In this document: in pieces, positions 17,832-27,700 of the stretch
How the letters are laid out: every line of letters starts with the position of its first letter
Numbering within the stretch: the stretch's first letter is position 1
Assembly: GCF_010726765.1 (NCBI RefSeq)
Contig: NZ_AP022601.1
Location: 4,712,001 to 4,776,000 of the forward strand
Length of the DNA: 64,000 bases
Origin: Mycobacterium gallinarum
GTDB lineage: Bacteria > Actinomycetota > Actinomycetes > Mycobacteriales > Mycobacteriaceae
Direction of reading: 5' to 3'
The notes under the pieces: generated by a model
Told to the model about the DNA's origin: nothing
Databases searched by the model: none
Seen by the model: the letters and a program-made list of their open reading frames with translations, nothing else
Program-made: the position numbers and the translations under genes

Positions 17832-18548
17832 GTGCAACAGGAGCCATCCAAGGGGGAGGGCGCTGGCCGCACCGTCTTGATGGTCGACGACGATCCGGAC
17901 GTCAGAACTTCGGTTGCGCGAGGTTTGCGCCATTCGGGGTTTGACGTCCGGGTCGCGGCGACCGGCAAAGAGGCCTTGCGGCTGTTATCGAATGAGTCGC
18001 ACGACGCGCTTGTTCTCGACGTTCAAATGCCAGAACTCGACGGCGTCGCCGTCGTGACTGCGCTGCGCGCACTCGGGAACGAGATCCCGATCTGTGTGTT
18101 GTCCGCGCGGGACACCGTCAACGACCGGATCGCGGGGCTGGAAGCCGGCGCTGACGACTATCTGACGAAGCCGTTCGATCTGGGTGAATTGGTCGCGCGT
18201 CTGCACGCGCTGTTGCGTCGGGCAGGCCATTCCGACCAGCAATCCGACACGATGACCGTCGGCCCGTTGACGATCGACACCGCGCGACGGCTGGTGTTCA
18301 CCGGCGGTGAGCGGGTCAATCTGACCAAACGCGAATTCGATCTGCTCGCCGTGCTGGCCGAGAACGCCGGCGTCGTGCTGAGCCGGCAGCGGTTGCTCGA
18401 ACTGGTGTGGGGTTACGACTTCGACGTCGACACGAACGTGGCCGACGTCTTCATCTCCTATCTGCGACGCAAGCTCGAGCGCGAGGACCTGCCTCGGGTG
18501 ATTCACACGGTTCGCGGGATCGGTTATGTCCTGCGGGACGAGCCGTAA
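17832..18548 (+). CDS. OmpR-family response regulator, PrrA-like
   Basis: 238 residues from GTG 17832. Receiver domain residues about 14-125: acidic pocket MVDDDPD, phospho-acceptor Asp63 in [12 protein letters not shown], Thr/Ser switch in CVLSARD and the Lys in [12 protein letters not shown]. The winged-helix output domain (about 145-236) has [22 protein letters not shown] and [15 protein letters not shown] AD VFISYL segments, ending [12 protein letters not shown]. It is very like PrrA. Fast-growing mycobacteria can carry a second prrAB locus besides the main one, so I give no symbol. It lies 12 bp after the hemophore and 3 bp before the kinase gene. Confidence 0.9.
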   Translation: MQQEPSKGEGAGRTVLMVDDDPDVRTSVARGLRHSGFDVRVAATGKEALRLLSNESHDALVLDVQMPELDGVAVVTALRALGNEIPICVLSARDTVNDRIAGLEAGADDYLTKPFDLGELVARLHALLRRAGHSDQQSDTMTVGPLTIDTARRLVFTGGERVNLTKREFDLLAVLAENAGVVLSRQRLLELVWGYDFDVDTNVADVFISYLRRKLEREDLPRVIHTVRGIGYVLRDEP

Positions 18549-18551
18549 CGG

Positions 18552-19898
18552 GTGAGACTTCCGCGGTTCCTGCGATCCGCGTCGCTGCGCACCAGAGTTG
18601 CCGTCGCGTCGGCAGCCGCAGCGGCCGCGGTGGTCGCGGTGTTCACGATCGCGACGTCGGTGGTTCTCGCGAATAACGATGCGGCACAACTGGATCGCCG
18701 ACTCGATTCGATCATCGACGCCAGTATGCGTCCCGAACAGCTACAGGATCCGCGCCGCGGAGTGCTGACGACAGGACGGTCCGAATCCACCGGACAGGTG
18801 GTGTTCCAGCGGGGCTTCCAGTTGCCGCCGCTGCCGCCGGGCACCGACACGGTGGAAGTCAACGGGGTCGAGTACCGGGTACGCACGCTGCCCGTCGACC
18901 AGCCCGACGGCGTCTTGATGTCGATCGGTATCCGCGCCGACAGCATCCTGTTGAGCGCCTCCAGAATTCCGCTGTACGCCGCGGCGGGCCTGCTCACGGT
19001 GCTGATCGCCGCGCTGCTGGGATGGATGCTGGCGGGCCCAGCGATCCGGCCGCTGCGCAAGCTGACCGAACACACCAAGCAGTTGCGCCGGGGCAGCGAG
19101 GAGATGCCCAAGGTGCATGGGGCGCGGGAAGCCGAAGACCTCTCCGAGGCGATGTCGGCGATGCTGAGTCGACTGACGGCCGCGCAGCGGGCGACCACCA
19201 ACTCGCTGCAGGCCGCCCAGGATTTCGCGGCCAACGCCGCCCACGAGCTGCGAACGCCGCTGACGGCGATGCGCGCCGATCTGGACACGCTGCGAATCCA
19301 CGACCTCCCCGCCGAGGAGCGCGACGAGGTGGTGGCCGACCTGTCCCGGGCACAGCGACGGGTGGAGGCGATCATCACCGCGCTGGGGCAACTGGCGTCA
19401 GGTCAACTGGCGCAGGCCGAAGATCGCGAACTCATCGACATCACCGACATGCTCGACCGGGTAGCCCGGGAGAACATGCGCCTGCGCGATGACGTCGAGA
19501 TCGTCGTCGAGGCGAAGGACGACCTCGGTGTCATCTGGGGCTGGCCGAGCGGTCTGCGGCTGGCCGTCGACAACCTGGTGCGCAACGCGATCCAGCACGG
19601 CCAGGCGACGCGGATCGTGCTGGAGGCACTGCGGGAGCGCGACGAGATCGTCATCATCGTGGACGACAACGGCCGCGGTCTGCCCGTCGAGGAGCACAAG
19701 GCCGTTCTCGGCCGATTCTCCCGCGGCACCACCGCGGCGCCGGGCGGCTCCGGGCTCGGCCTCGCGCTCGTGGCGCAGCAGGCGGCGCTGCATCGCGGCA
19801 GCATCGAGCTGAGCGACGGGCCGCTCGGCGGGTTGCGCGCGACCCTGACCGTGTCAGCCGCGACTGAGCAGGGCGACCCCGGCACGCCAGCCCAGTAA
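18552..19898 (+). CDS. Membrane sensor histidine kinase, PrrB-like
   Basis: 448 residues from GTG 18552. TM1 at about 15-40, a periplasmic sensor of about 95 residues, TM2 at about 141-162, and a HAMP linker (GPAIRPLRKLTEHT). HisKA domain has phospho-His231 in AAHELRTPLTAMRADLDTLR. ATPase motifs are N-box NLVRNAIQHG, G1 DDNGRGLP and G2 GGSGLGLALV. It is the cognate kinase of the PrrA-like regulator upstream. Its 3' end overlaps the convergent DUF3054 gene by 45 bp. The signal is unknown; the hemophores next to it suggest envelope or heme stress (inference). Confidence 0.9.
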   Translation: MRLPRFLRSASLRTRVAVASAAAAAAVVAVFTIATSVVLANNDAAQLDRRLDSIIDASMRPEQLQDPRRGVLTTGRSESTGQVVFQRGFQLPPLPPGTDTVEVNGVEYRVRTLPVDQPDGVLMSIGIRADSILLSASRIPLYAAAGLLTVLIAALLGWMLAGPAIRPLRKLTEHTKQLRRGSEEMPKVHGAREAEDLSEAMSAMLSRLTAAQRATTNSLQAAQDFAANAAHELRTPLTAMRADLDTLRIHDLPAEERDEVVADLSRAQRRVEAIITALGQLASGQLAQAEDRELIDITDMLDRVARENMRLRDDVEIVVEAKDDLGVIWGWPSGLRLAVDNLVRNAIQHGQATRIVLEALRERDEIVIIVDDNGRGLPVEEHKAVLGRFSRGTTAAPGGSGLGLALVAQQAALHRGSIELSDGPLGGLRATLTVSAATEQGDPGTPAQ

Positions 19899-20231
19899 CA
19901 GGAGGGCCGTCGAAAGTGACGCCACAACAATGAAACTCGGTGCCACTCCGGCGGAGGTGAGTTTGCGCAGCAGCATGCCCACCACCACGGTGCACAACCA
20001 CACCGCCACGCCGGTGGGCACCAGTGCGGCCGGACGCTGCCAGGCCCTCGACAACAGCCAGCCGGTGAGCGTGCCGACCAGGAAAGGCCAGGCCGTCTCG
20101 GCGATGCCGGAAAGGGTCAACCCTTCGGCGTGACTGCGCCGGCCGATCGTGCAGAAGACGACGACGCAGACGACGTCGGTCGCCAACGCGGTCAATGCGG
20201 GGCGGGTCTGTCCGGCGCTATCGATCGGCAT
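19854..20231 (-). CDS. DUF3054 membrane protein
   Basis: 125 residues, four predicted membrane helices: ALATDVVCVVVFCTIG, AWPFLVGTLTGWLLS, VPTGVAVWLCTVVVGMLL and FIVVASLSTALLLLGW. The IGRRSHAEG motif after TM1 is the family mark. Function unknown. Its ATG at 20231 lies inside the last 14 bp of the M23 lipoprotein gene, so it is translationally coupled to it. Confidence 0.85.
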   Translation of the reverse strand: MPIDSAGQTRPALTALATDVVCVVVFCTIGRRSHAEGLTLSGIAETAWPFLVGTLTGWLLSRAWQRPAALVPTGVAVWLCTVVVGMLLRKLTSAGVAPSFIVVASLSTALLLLGWRAGVALLSRG

Positions 20232-21459
20232 AGGTCATCACGTCCAGTTCCATTGGCATGACGCTGTTTTCGTCACGCGCGGTGAATCCGGGTTGCATCG
20301 GTGCGGGTTTACCGTCGAACAGCACATTCAGGTTGCTCGCCGGTTCGGAGACCCTCGAGTCGAGCCGGAATCTGGAGAACACGAACGGAAGGCCGTTCGA
20401 GCGCAAGGGATCCGGTGAGCTCATGACATGGAAGTGCAGATGCGGTGCATCGCTGTTGCCGGTGTTGCCGACCGCGCCGATCACTTGGCCGGCGGTGAGG
20501 CGGTCGCCGACTGCTACTTTGACCGCGCCCGTCTTGATGTGGGCGTACAGCGCATAGTTGCCGTTCCCGAGATCCTGGACGATGTGGTTTCCGGCGTACT
20601 GGTTCAACTCCAGTCCAGTGGGGCTCGCACCGGGGATCTGCTCGGGCATCCCGTCGACGGCCGCGATGACCGGACCGTCGGATACGGCGCGGATGTCAGC
20701 GCCGAAGTAGGAGTAGCTGTCCAGCTTCGAACGGTCACCGGAGAACAGCGTTCCGTCCGGCCGAAGCTGGACATAGTCGATCGCGTACCGCTCGGCGGCC
20801 CACAGTTGGCCGTCGATCGGGTTGAGCGCCATCCGGTGTGCGCTGGTGCCGCAGCAGCCGTCGCCGTTCAGCCAGTCCGGTCCTGACAGCGGCGGCGAGA
20901 TCGCTATCGGCTTGCGGGACTCTACCGCCGTCGGGGCGATGTCGATGGTCATGGTCGCTCCGAACAGCGGCGGCTTCGGGTCGGGCAGCGACAGGCTGAT
21001 GGCGTGCACCAACTGCTCCGGTACAGCGGCATCCTTCTCCAGCGCGACGTCGAGCCAAACGACGGCGGTCTGCGCGGGTCCGATTTTCGTTGTCGGCGTA
21101 GGGTTTCCGACGACGCGAGTCCTGTCGGCGAGCCGCTCGCCGACCAGCTTGAGCAGCGAGACGTCGCGGTCCAGCGCGGCCAGCGAGGTGAGTGTCACCT
21201 CTTGGGAGAGCACATTGGTCAGCTGAACCTCATAGGCCAGGTGCACGCGGCCATCGGTCGCCGGCACGGGGATCGGCGGGGCCAGCACGCTGCCGATCAA
21301 CGGGGTGACCACCGGCTGTTCGGGCCCGCGGATCGGCCCGGCATTGGTGGTCGGGGAGGTCGATGTCGTCGACGGCGCCGGTGGCGCGGACGAGGACGAG
21401 CAGCCGGCGGCCAGCAGCAGCGAGACAGCGAAAAGTGCAGGGACAGCGAGGGTTCGCAT
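20218..21459 (-). CDS. M23 (LytM-type) peptidase-like lipoprotein
   Basis: 413 residues. A lipoprotein signal ends in LLAAGC, followed by a Ser/Thr/Pro linker. The middle is a beta-rich domain of about 150 residues. The C-terminal LytM domain (about residues 205-370) keeps a His (SAHRMALNP), Asp (AERYAIDYVQL), AGQVIGAVGNTGNS and the HLHFHVM zinc/catalytic motif. It probably sits on the outer face of the membrane, as an endopeptidase or a divisome-activating LytM factor. Zinc ligands look retained, so activity is possible. Confidence 0.85.
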   Translation of the reverse strand: MRTLAVPALFAVSLLLAAGCSSSSAPPAPSTTSTSPTTNAGPIRGPEQPVVTPLIGSVLAPPIPVPATDGRVHLAYEVQLTNVLSQEVTLTSLAALDRDVSLLKLVGERLADRTRVVGNPTPTTKIGPAQTAVVWLDVALEKDAAVPEQLVHAISLSLPDPKPPLFGATMTIDIAPTAVESRKPIAISPPLSGPDWLNGDGCCGTSAHRMALNPIDGQLWAAERYAIDYVQLRPDGTLFSGDRSKLDSYSYFGADIRAVSDGPVIAAVDGMPEQIPGASPTGLELNQYAGNHIVQDLGNGNYALYAHIKTGAVKVAVGDRLTAGQVIGAVGNTGNSDAPHLHFHVMSSPDPLRSNGLPFVFSRFRLDSRVSEPASNLNVLFDGKPAPMQPGFTARDENSVMPMELDVMTYADR

Positions 21460-21477
21460 GGGCGAGGTGACTACCTT

Positions 21478-22539
21478 CTACGAGTCGGGTTCGGCGTCGG
21501 GATCGAGCTCGGCCTCGGTGCGGAACATGAAGAAGAACACCACCCAGCCGATGGCGGCGATGAAGATCCAGCTGACCATCCGATAGATGAGCATGGCGGA
21601 AATCGCTGAGGCCAAGGTCATTCCGCTGGAGACCAGGCCCGGCACCAGCACCGCCTCGACCACCAGTAGTCCACCGGGCATCAGCGGGATCGATCCGACG
21701 GCGCGGGCGGCGACGTAGGCGACCACGACACCGAGCAGCGACGGCTTTCCGCCTGCGGCGAAGCACGCGAAGAGCAGCGTGCCCACACCGGTGACGAGCG
21801 TCATCATCGACCACACGAACGCCACGCCGAGCTGGCGCCTGGTCAGGTTCACCGACTCGAGCTGGGCCAGGGTTTCGCGCCACTTGGCAAGCCCTTTGTC
21901 CGCCGGTTTGGCGCGCACATAGTTGACCCACGACAGCACTCGCACACCGATACCGTCGAGCAGGTCCGGCCGCGACGCGACGGCCTGGGCCAGCACGATC
22001 AACATGATGAACCCGGCGAGGGTGAAGATCAACGAGAACGGATTGTGTTTCGCGCCAAGGAAGAAGGCGCTACCGATCCCGAGCAGCGTCAGGCTGATGA
22101 CTTGCAGTGCACCCGACATCACCAACTGCCATGACGCGATCACCGGGCTGGCGCCCCACCTGCGCTGCTGGCGGTAGATGAACGTCGCCGACAGCACGGG
22201 GCCGCCGGGCAACGTGGTGCTCAGCGAGTTGCCCGCGTAGAACGCCGCCTGCGAGCGCCATTGGTGTACGGGCACGCACGCCGAGCGCAGCAGCTTGCGC
22301 TGAATGTCTCCGAAGAAGTGCATCGACGCCATCGCCGCGCCCACCGCGGCCAGCACCCACCACCAGTTCGCGGAGTACAGGCTGCGCCAGGCGTTGGCGA
22401 GCTGGTCGCGTACCAGCGTCAGTTCGACGGACAGCACGACGACGGCCACGGCGATGATCGCCCACCGCAGCCACCAGTACTTGCCGCGCGCGGGGCGGTC
22501 CTGACCGCGGGACTCGCGCGCCGGCGCGTCGTGCGACAC
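21478..22539 (-). CDS. YbhN/UPF0104-type integral membrane protein (Rv0204c-like)
   Basis: 353 residues from GTG 22539, with about eight membrane helices. It carries signatures of the lysylphosphatidylglycerol synthase TM region family: AFYAGNSLSTTLPGGPVLSA and YVAARAVGSIPLMPGGLLVVEAVLVP (two halves). Such proteins act in or resemble flippases for glycero- or isoprenoid-linked lipids. The family does not fix a substrate. First gene of a possible three-gene reverse-strand operon with the M23 lipoprotein (18-bp gap) and the DUF3054 gene. Corresponds to Rv0204c. Confidence 0.85.
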   Translation of the reverse strand: MSHDAPARESRGQDRPARGKYWWLRWAIIAVAVVVLSVELTLVRDQLANAWRSLYSANWWWVLAAVGAAMASMHFFGDIQRKLLRSACVPVHQWRSQAAFYAGNSLSTTLPGGPVLSATFIYRQQRRWGASPVIASWQLVMSGALQVISLTLLGIGSAFFLGAKHNPFSLIFTLAGFIMLIVLAQAVASRPDLLDGIGVRVLSWVNYVRAKPADKGLAKWRETLAQLESVNLTRRQLGVAFVWSMMTLVTGVGTLLFACFAAGGKPSLLGVVVAYVAARAVGSIPLMPGGLLVVEAVLVPGLVSSGMTLASAISAMLIYRMVSWIFIAAIGWVVFFFMFRTEAELDPDAEPDS

Positions 22540-22616
22540 GCCCTACAGGGTAAAGCGTGAGGTGGCGGTTTCCCGAGATACCGGGTCTGCGCGGGGCGGG
22601 CCGTTACGCTGGCGGG

Positions 22617-23765
22617 ATGTCCGCGGGTCTATCTGACGCAGACCAGGCGGTCAGCCCGCTGGTCCGTAAGGCCGCGGCGTGGTCGTGGCGGCTGCTGGTC
22701 ATCGGGGCCGCGGTCGTCGCGGTGCTCTGGGTGGTCCAGCGTCTCGAGTTGATCGTCGTGCCGGTCGCCCTGGCGACGATGGTGGCGGCGCTGCTGTTGC
22801 CCGCGGTCGACTTCCTTGATCGCCTTGGCGTTCCGCGTGGCGTCGCGGTCGCATTGATGCTGCTGTCTGGTATCGCGGTCGTAGGCGGCATCCTCACTTT
22901 CGTCGTCAGCCAGTTCGTCGAGGGTTTGCCCGACCTTGCCGAGCAGGTCGGCCAGAGCATCGAGGGTCTGGGTAACTGGCTGTCCAGCGGCCCGCTGCAT
23001 GTCGGCGGCGACCAGATCAAGCAGGCCCGCGAGACCGCCCTCGAGGCGCTGCGTGACAACCAGGAGAAGGTGACCAGCGGCGCGCTGTCGACGGCGGGCA
23101 CACTCACCGAAATCGTCACCGGCGCGCTGCTCGTGCTTTTCACCCTGATCTTCCTGCTGCACGGTGGCCGCAACATCTTCGGGTTCCTTACGAAGATCTT
23201 CCCCGAGAACGTGCAGCCGCGCGTCCATGAGGCCGGCCGGGCGGGGTTCCGGTCGCTCATCGGCTATGTGCGCGCGACGTTCCTGGTGGCGCTCGTCGAC
23301 GCGGTGGGTATCGGCACCGGCCTGGCCATCATGGGCATTCCGCTGGCACTTCCGTTGGCGTCGTTGGTGTTTCTCGGTGCGTTCATCCCCCTGGTCGGTG
23401 CGGTGGTCGCCGGATTTCTGGCCGTCATCGTCGCGCTGATCGCCAAAGGCTTGATCTATGCACTCATCACCCTCGGCCTGATCATCGCCGTCCAGCAGCT
23501 CGAGGGGCATGTGTTGCAGCCGCTGGTGATGGGTCGTGCGGTGTCGATCCATCCGCTGGCTGTCGTGCTGGCCATCGCCGCGGGTGGCATCACGGCGGGC
23601 ATCGTCGGGGCACTACTCGCGGTGCCCGCGGTCGCCTTCCTCAACAGTGCGGCGAGGGTGCTGCTCGCCAGGGATCCCGCGGCGGAGGAGGCCGCGCAGG
23701 CCACCGGGGACGAAGCCGTCATCCAGGCGACCCCGGATGACATCGGGGACAGCGGCAAGGACTAG
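22617..23765 (+). CDS. AI-2E-family transporter-like membrane protein (Rv0205-like)
   Basis: 382 residues from ATG 22617 (frame open to 22557). Seven or eight membrane helices in the family's pattern: [23 protein letters not shown], a soluble amphipathic middle (about residues 95-160), [37 protein letters not shown] and the C-terminal [25 protein letters not shown]. The family is named for E. coli TqsA; members also include Na+/H+ antiporters, so substrate is open. The gene ends five bases before the left copy of the 54-nt repeat. Confidence 0.88.
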   Translation: MSAGLSDADQAVSPLVRKAAAWSWRLLVIGAAVVAVLWVVQRLELIVVPVALATMVAALLLPAVDFLDRLGVPRGVAVALMLLSGIAVVGGILTFVVSQFVEGLPDLAEQVGQSIEGLGNWLSSGPLHVGGDQIKQARETALEALRDNQEKVTSGALSTAGTLTEIVTGALLVLFTLIFLLHGGRNIFGFLTKIFPENVQPRVHEAGRAGFRSLIGYVRATFLVALVDAVGIGTGLAIMGIPLALPLASLVFLGAFIPLVGAVVAGFLAVIVALIAKGLIYALITLGLIIAVQQLEGHVLQPLVMGRAVSIHPLAVVLAIAAGGITAGIVGALLAVPAVAFLNSAARVLLARDPAAEEAAQATGDEAVIQATPDDIGDSGKD

Positions 23766-23770
23766 ATCTG

Positions 23771-23824
23771 GTGTAACCGGACGGCGAGATTTACAGCGGA
23801 ATCGCGCCCTGGGGTTACACACGC
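23771..23824. repeat. 54-nt palindromic repeat, left copy
   Basis: Begins GTGTAACC (23771-23778) and closes with GGTTACAC (23813-23820), giving a perfect 8-bp outer stem. An inner stem GGCGAGATT / AATCGCGCC has one mismatch. By hand count 49 of 54 positions equal the right copy at 24694-24747, in the same orientation. It lies between the AI-2E gene stop and the frameshifted DUF559 gene. Confidence 0.85.
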
Positions 23825-23857
23825 GGGGATGTCAGCGTCCCTGTGCAGAATCCGGCC

Positions 23858-24699
23858 ATGAATCAACCTTTTGTGGGCAGTGCAGCGACGGCTGCCGGAG
23901 CGCTGACGCGCCACGCGCTGCGCCGCGATTTCATCGCGCTGCACAAGGACCTATACCTGGACAAGAACACGCCGGTCACCCCCGTCAGTCGGGCCAAGGC
24001 GGCTTGGCTGAGGTCCCGACGCCGTGGCGTTCTTGCTGGCCTGTCGGCATCTGCGTTGCATGGCGCGCGGTGGATCGACGCGAGCTCGCCCGCAGCGATC
24101 ATCGACACCAATCGCAGGCGTGCTGAAGGCGTCACCGCGTGGGCTGACTCCATCGAGAGCGACGAGATCTGCGTTGTCGACGGTATGCAGGTGACCAATC
24201 CGGCGAGAACCGCCCTCGACCTCGCGTGTCGTTACCCGGTCGACTCGGCGGTCGCCGCGATCGACGTGCTCGCCCGGGCGACCCGCGTGAAGATGGCCGA
24301 TGTCGAGTTGTTGGCCGATCGGTATCGCGGCCGCCACGGCATCCCGAAGGCACGCAACCTTTGGAACTCGTCGACGCGGGCGCGGAATCGCCGCGGGAAA
24401 CGTGGCTACGCCTGGTTCTCATCCGCAACGAATTTCCCCGCCCCACAACACAAATACCCGTGTACGACGGTTACGGCACACTCGTCGCCGAACTCGACAT
24501 GGGCTGGGAGGACATCAAGGTGGCGGCCGAGTACGAAGGCGACCACCACAGGAGCGACCCCGAGGTGTTCAACAAAGGCATCAGACGGCATGACGATCTC
24601 ACCGGCCTTGGCTGGCTCGTCGTACGAGTCACCAAACGGGACACCGAAGGTGCCGTCATCGGCCGGGTCGCCACCGCCTTCGCGCGTCGCGGGGTGTAA
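23858..24699 (+). pseudogene. Frameshifted AbiEi/DUF559-type protein (Vsr-like nuclease fold)
   Basis: An intact reading needs a frame change near 24357-24363 (AACCTTTGGAAC). Upstream, from ATG 23858 (GTG 23843 possible), the frame encodes an AbiEi-like N-terminus: a winged-helix-like region, then GVLAGLSASALHGARWID and VTNPARTALDLACRYPVDSAVAAID (split). Downstream, the -1 frame continues the family sequence LELVDAGAESPRETWLRL. It then runs through QIPVYDGYGTLVAELDMGW and VAAEYEGDHHR, a PD-(D/E)xK/Vsr-like core, to TAA 24697-24699. One lost T in a CTTTT run explains it exactly. The stop lies within the right-hand repeat. Pseudogene, sequencing error or slippage cannot be separated here. M. 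tuberculosis has no gene at this place, as I recall. Confidence 0.8.
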
Positions 24700-24747
24700 C
24701 CGAACGGCGAGATTTCAGGCGAAATCGCGCCCTGGGGTTACACACGC
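24694..24747. repeat. 54-nt palindromic repeat, right copy
   Basis: Direct copy of 23771-23824 with five differences, four of them in the central loop. Both outer arms GTGTAACC and GGTTACAC are intact, and the inner stem GGCGAGATTT / AAATCGCGCC has one mismatch. It supplies the stop codon of the DUF559-type gene and ends 9 bases before the mmpL3 stop, so it could also end transcription from both sides. Confidence 0.85.
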
Positions 24748-24756
24748 CGACGCGCC

Positions 24757-27700
24757 CTACATCCGCCCTTCGCGGCGCAGCAGATCCGCGGCGCTCACTC
24801 CGCCGCCACGCCGCTTCGGCTGCTCTTCGGCGGCGGCGTTGAGCTTCTCGGTGGCGGTGTCTGAATCCTCGGCGCGTTGAGCGGGAATCGCGGTCGTCGC
24901 TGCGTCGTCGGGCTGCGCTTGAGGCTGCGCCCTGCCTTGCGGCGGGGGCACCGGACCCTGGCTTTCCGGTGCGGCCGCACCCGGCATCTTGCGGGTGGAC
25001 GCGGTCGACGGGCGGCCCCGTGCCTCGGTGGCCGGCCTTCTGCTGGGCGGCGGCGCCGGCTGACCGGCAGGCGCGCCGGTGCCGCGCAGTTCGCCGAGCC
25101 ACGACTCGATCTCGCGTTCTTCCCGCGGGGGCGGGGGACCGGCGGCCCCGCGGGTGGCGGACGCGGCATTGTGCACGGCGTTGCGTACCGCGTCCCGTGC
25201 GGTCGACAGGCGCGTGGTCTGCGGTTCGTCTGCCTGCGGGCGTCCGGCCGGCATGCGCGTCGTCCCCGTGCTCGATGGCGCATTCGTCCGTGGCGGCGCG
25301 GCGGCCCGGCTGGCAGCGCCGGGACGCGATGCGCCCTCGGCCGCCGGATGTGTGGGATCGTGCGGCGGGCGGGGACGGGCGGGCGCCGGTGCGCCGGCAC
25401 CCACCAGAGCTTCGGGGTTCTCGACGGATTCGCGCACCGCGGGCCGCCTGCGCTCGTCGGGCAGCTCGGTCTCACCGAGGCCGAGGCGTTCCTGGATCCG
25501 TTTCATCCAGCGCGGCGCCCACCAGCAGTCGTCGCCGAGCAGCTTCATGATCGCGGGCACGAGGAACATACGGACGATGGTGGCGTCTAGCAGCAGGGCG
25601 ATCAGCAGGCCGAACGCGAGGTACTTCATCATCACGAGGTCGGAGAACACGAACGCACCCGCGACGACCGCGAGAACCAGTGCGGCGCCGGTGATCAGCC
25701 GGCCCGTGGTGGCTGTACCGATGCGGATCGCCTCGGCGGTGGACATGCCACGTTCGCGGGCCTCCACCATTCGGGACACCAGGAATACCTCGTAGTCGGT
25801 GGACAGACCCCAGATCACCGCGATGATCAGACCGATCATCGGAGCCATCAGCGGCTGTGGTGTGTAGTTCATCAGGCCGGAGCCGTGGCCGTCGACGAAC
25901 ATCCACGTCAGCACGCCCATCGTGGAGCCGAGCGTGAGCGCGCTCATCACCGCGGCCTTGATCGGCAACACCACCGAACCGAATGCCAGGAACATCAGGA
26001 TGGTCGTGGTGACGATCAGGATGGTCACCATCAACGGCAGCTTGTCGAACAGGGCGTGGATGCTGTCCTGCTCCAGCGCGGGGGTACCGCCGACGGAGAT
26101 CGTGAGTCCACGAGGCGGGGAGATCGAGCGCAGCTCGTCGACCTTCTTCGCGGCGTCGTTGCGGTCGATCAAGCCGTTCTGGATGACGCGCACGGACGGA
26201 TCGGTGGACTCCCCGCCGCGGGCCTGCCACATCTTGGCGGGATCGCCATCGGGCTCGATGAACCCGGGGACCGTCATGGCCTTACTGCGGATCTCTGCGA
26301 CCTGCTGGTCGGTGACCGGCTGGCCGTCGGTGTTCTCGATCACCAACGTCAGCGGTTCGGTGCGGAATCCGGGGAAGGTCTTGTCGAAGTTCTCCTGCGC
26401 CGAGCGGACCGAGTTGTCGGGCGGCAGGTACTTCTCGCTGATGCCGCCGAGCGCCAGCTGCCCCAGCGGGATGACGAGCACGATCATGGCGATCGCGATG
26501 GGTGCGGCGAAGGCGACGGGCCGCTTCATCACGACGTTGACGAGCTTGCCCCAGAAGCCCTTCTCGACCTCGGCGCGCGTCTTGGTCTTCTGCGTCTTCT
26601 CGGCGAGCCAATTCAGCCACCACACGATCGGGGTGCGGGCCAGCGGGACATAGCGCGCGAGCACGACGCCGAAGACAACCACGGCGACGAAGATGACGAT
26701 GCCCATCAACACCCAGTAGAGGGCGGTGCCGAGGGTGTCCTTCGAAGCCGAGATGGCGTAGGCGAGACCGCCCAGCAGGGTGATGTAACCGAGCGTGAGG
26801 CCGATGAGCGCAAACTGCGCGCCCTGCTCACCGGTCTCCCTGATGCGCTTGCGCGCCAAATGTCCGAGCGCGATACCCACCGGCGGGAGCAGCAGGCCGG
26901 TCGGGATCGAGGCGATCGCGAACGTATTGGTGCGCGGGTTGCCCGGGTCGGACCTGATGGTGTCCGGCTCGGCGAACTTCATCAGCCAGCGCACGCCGAG
27001 GGCGTCGACCCGTGAGCCGAGAATGGCGAGCGCGGCCGGCAGCACGGTGATCGACAGGATCGCCGCGAGCATGACCGACGCGATGATCGCGTAGGTGATC
27101 GACTTCAGGAAGCCCTGCGGGAACAGCAACAGCGGCACCGAGGACGCCACGAGGATGACCGCCGAGAACATGATGGTGCGCCCCGACGTCATCACCGAGC
27201 GGCGTACGGCAGCCTCGGTGTCGTAGCCCTCGGCGATCTCCTCGCGGAACCGGCTCACCATGAAGAGGCCGTAGTCGACCGCGATACCGAGACCCATGAG
27301 CGTGACCACGGGTTGGGCGAAGAAGTGCACCGGCATGAACTCGGCGAGCAGCCGCATGATGCCAAGTGCGCCCGCGATGGTCAGACCACCGATGATGCCC
27401 GGAAGGGCGGCCGCGACCACGCCGCCGAAGACGAAGAACAGCACGACACAGACCAGCGGGATGGCGGCCACCTCGGCGCGCTTCTGGTCCTCGCCGATGG
27501 TGCCGGTGAGCTCGCTGGCCAGCGGTTGCAGGCCGGCGAGCTGGATGTTGCCGTCGTTGACCTCGCGCAGGTCGGGCTCGATCGCCTGGTAGTTCTTCAG
27601 GATCGTGTCGTCGTCATCGCCCTTGAGCGGGACGCTGATGAACGTCGTCGACATGTCCGACGTCTTCATCTGCTGGACCGTCGGGTCGTCGCTGTTGGGG

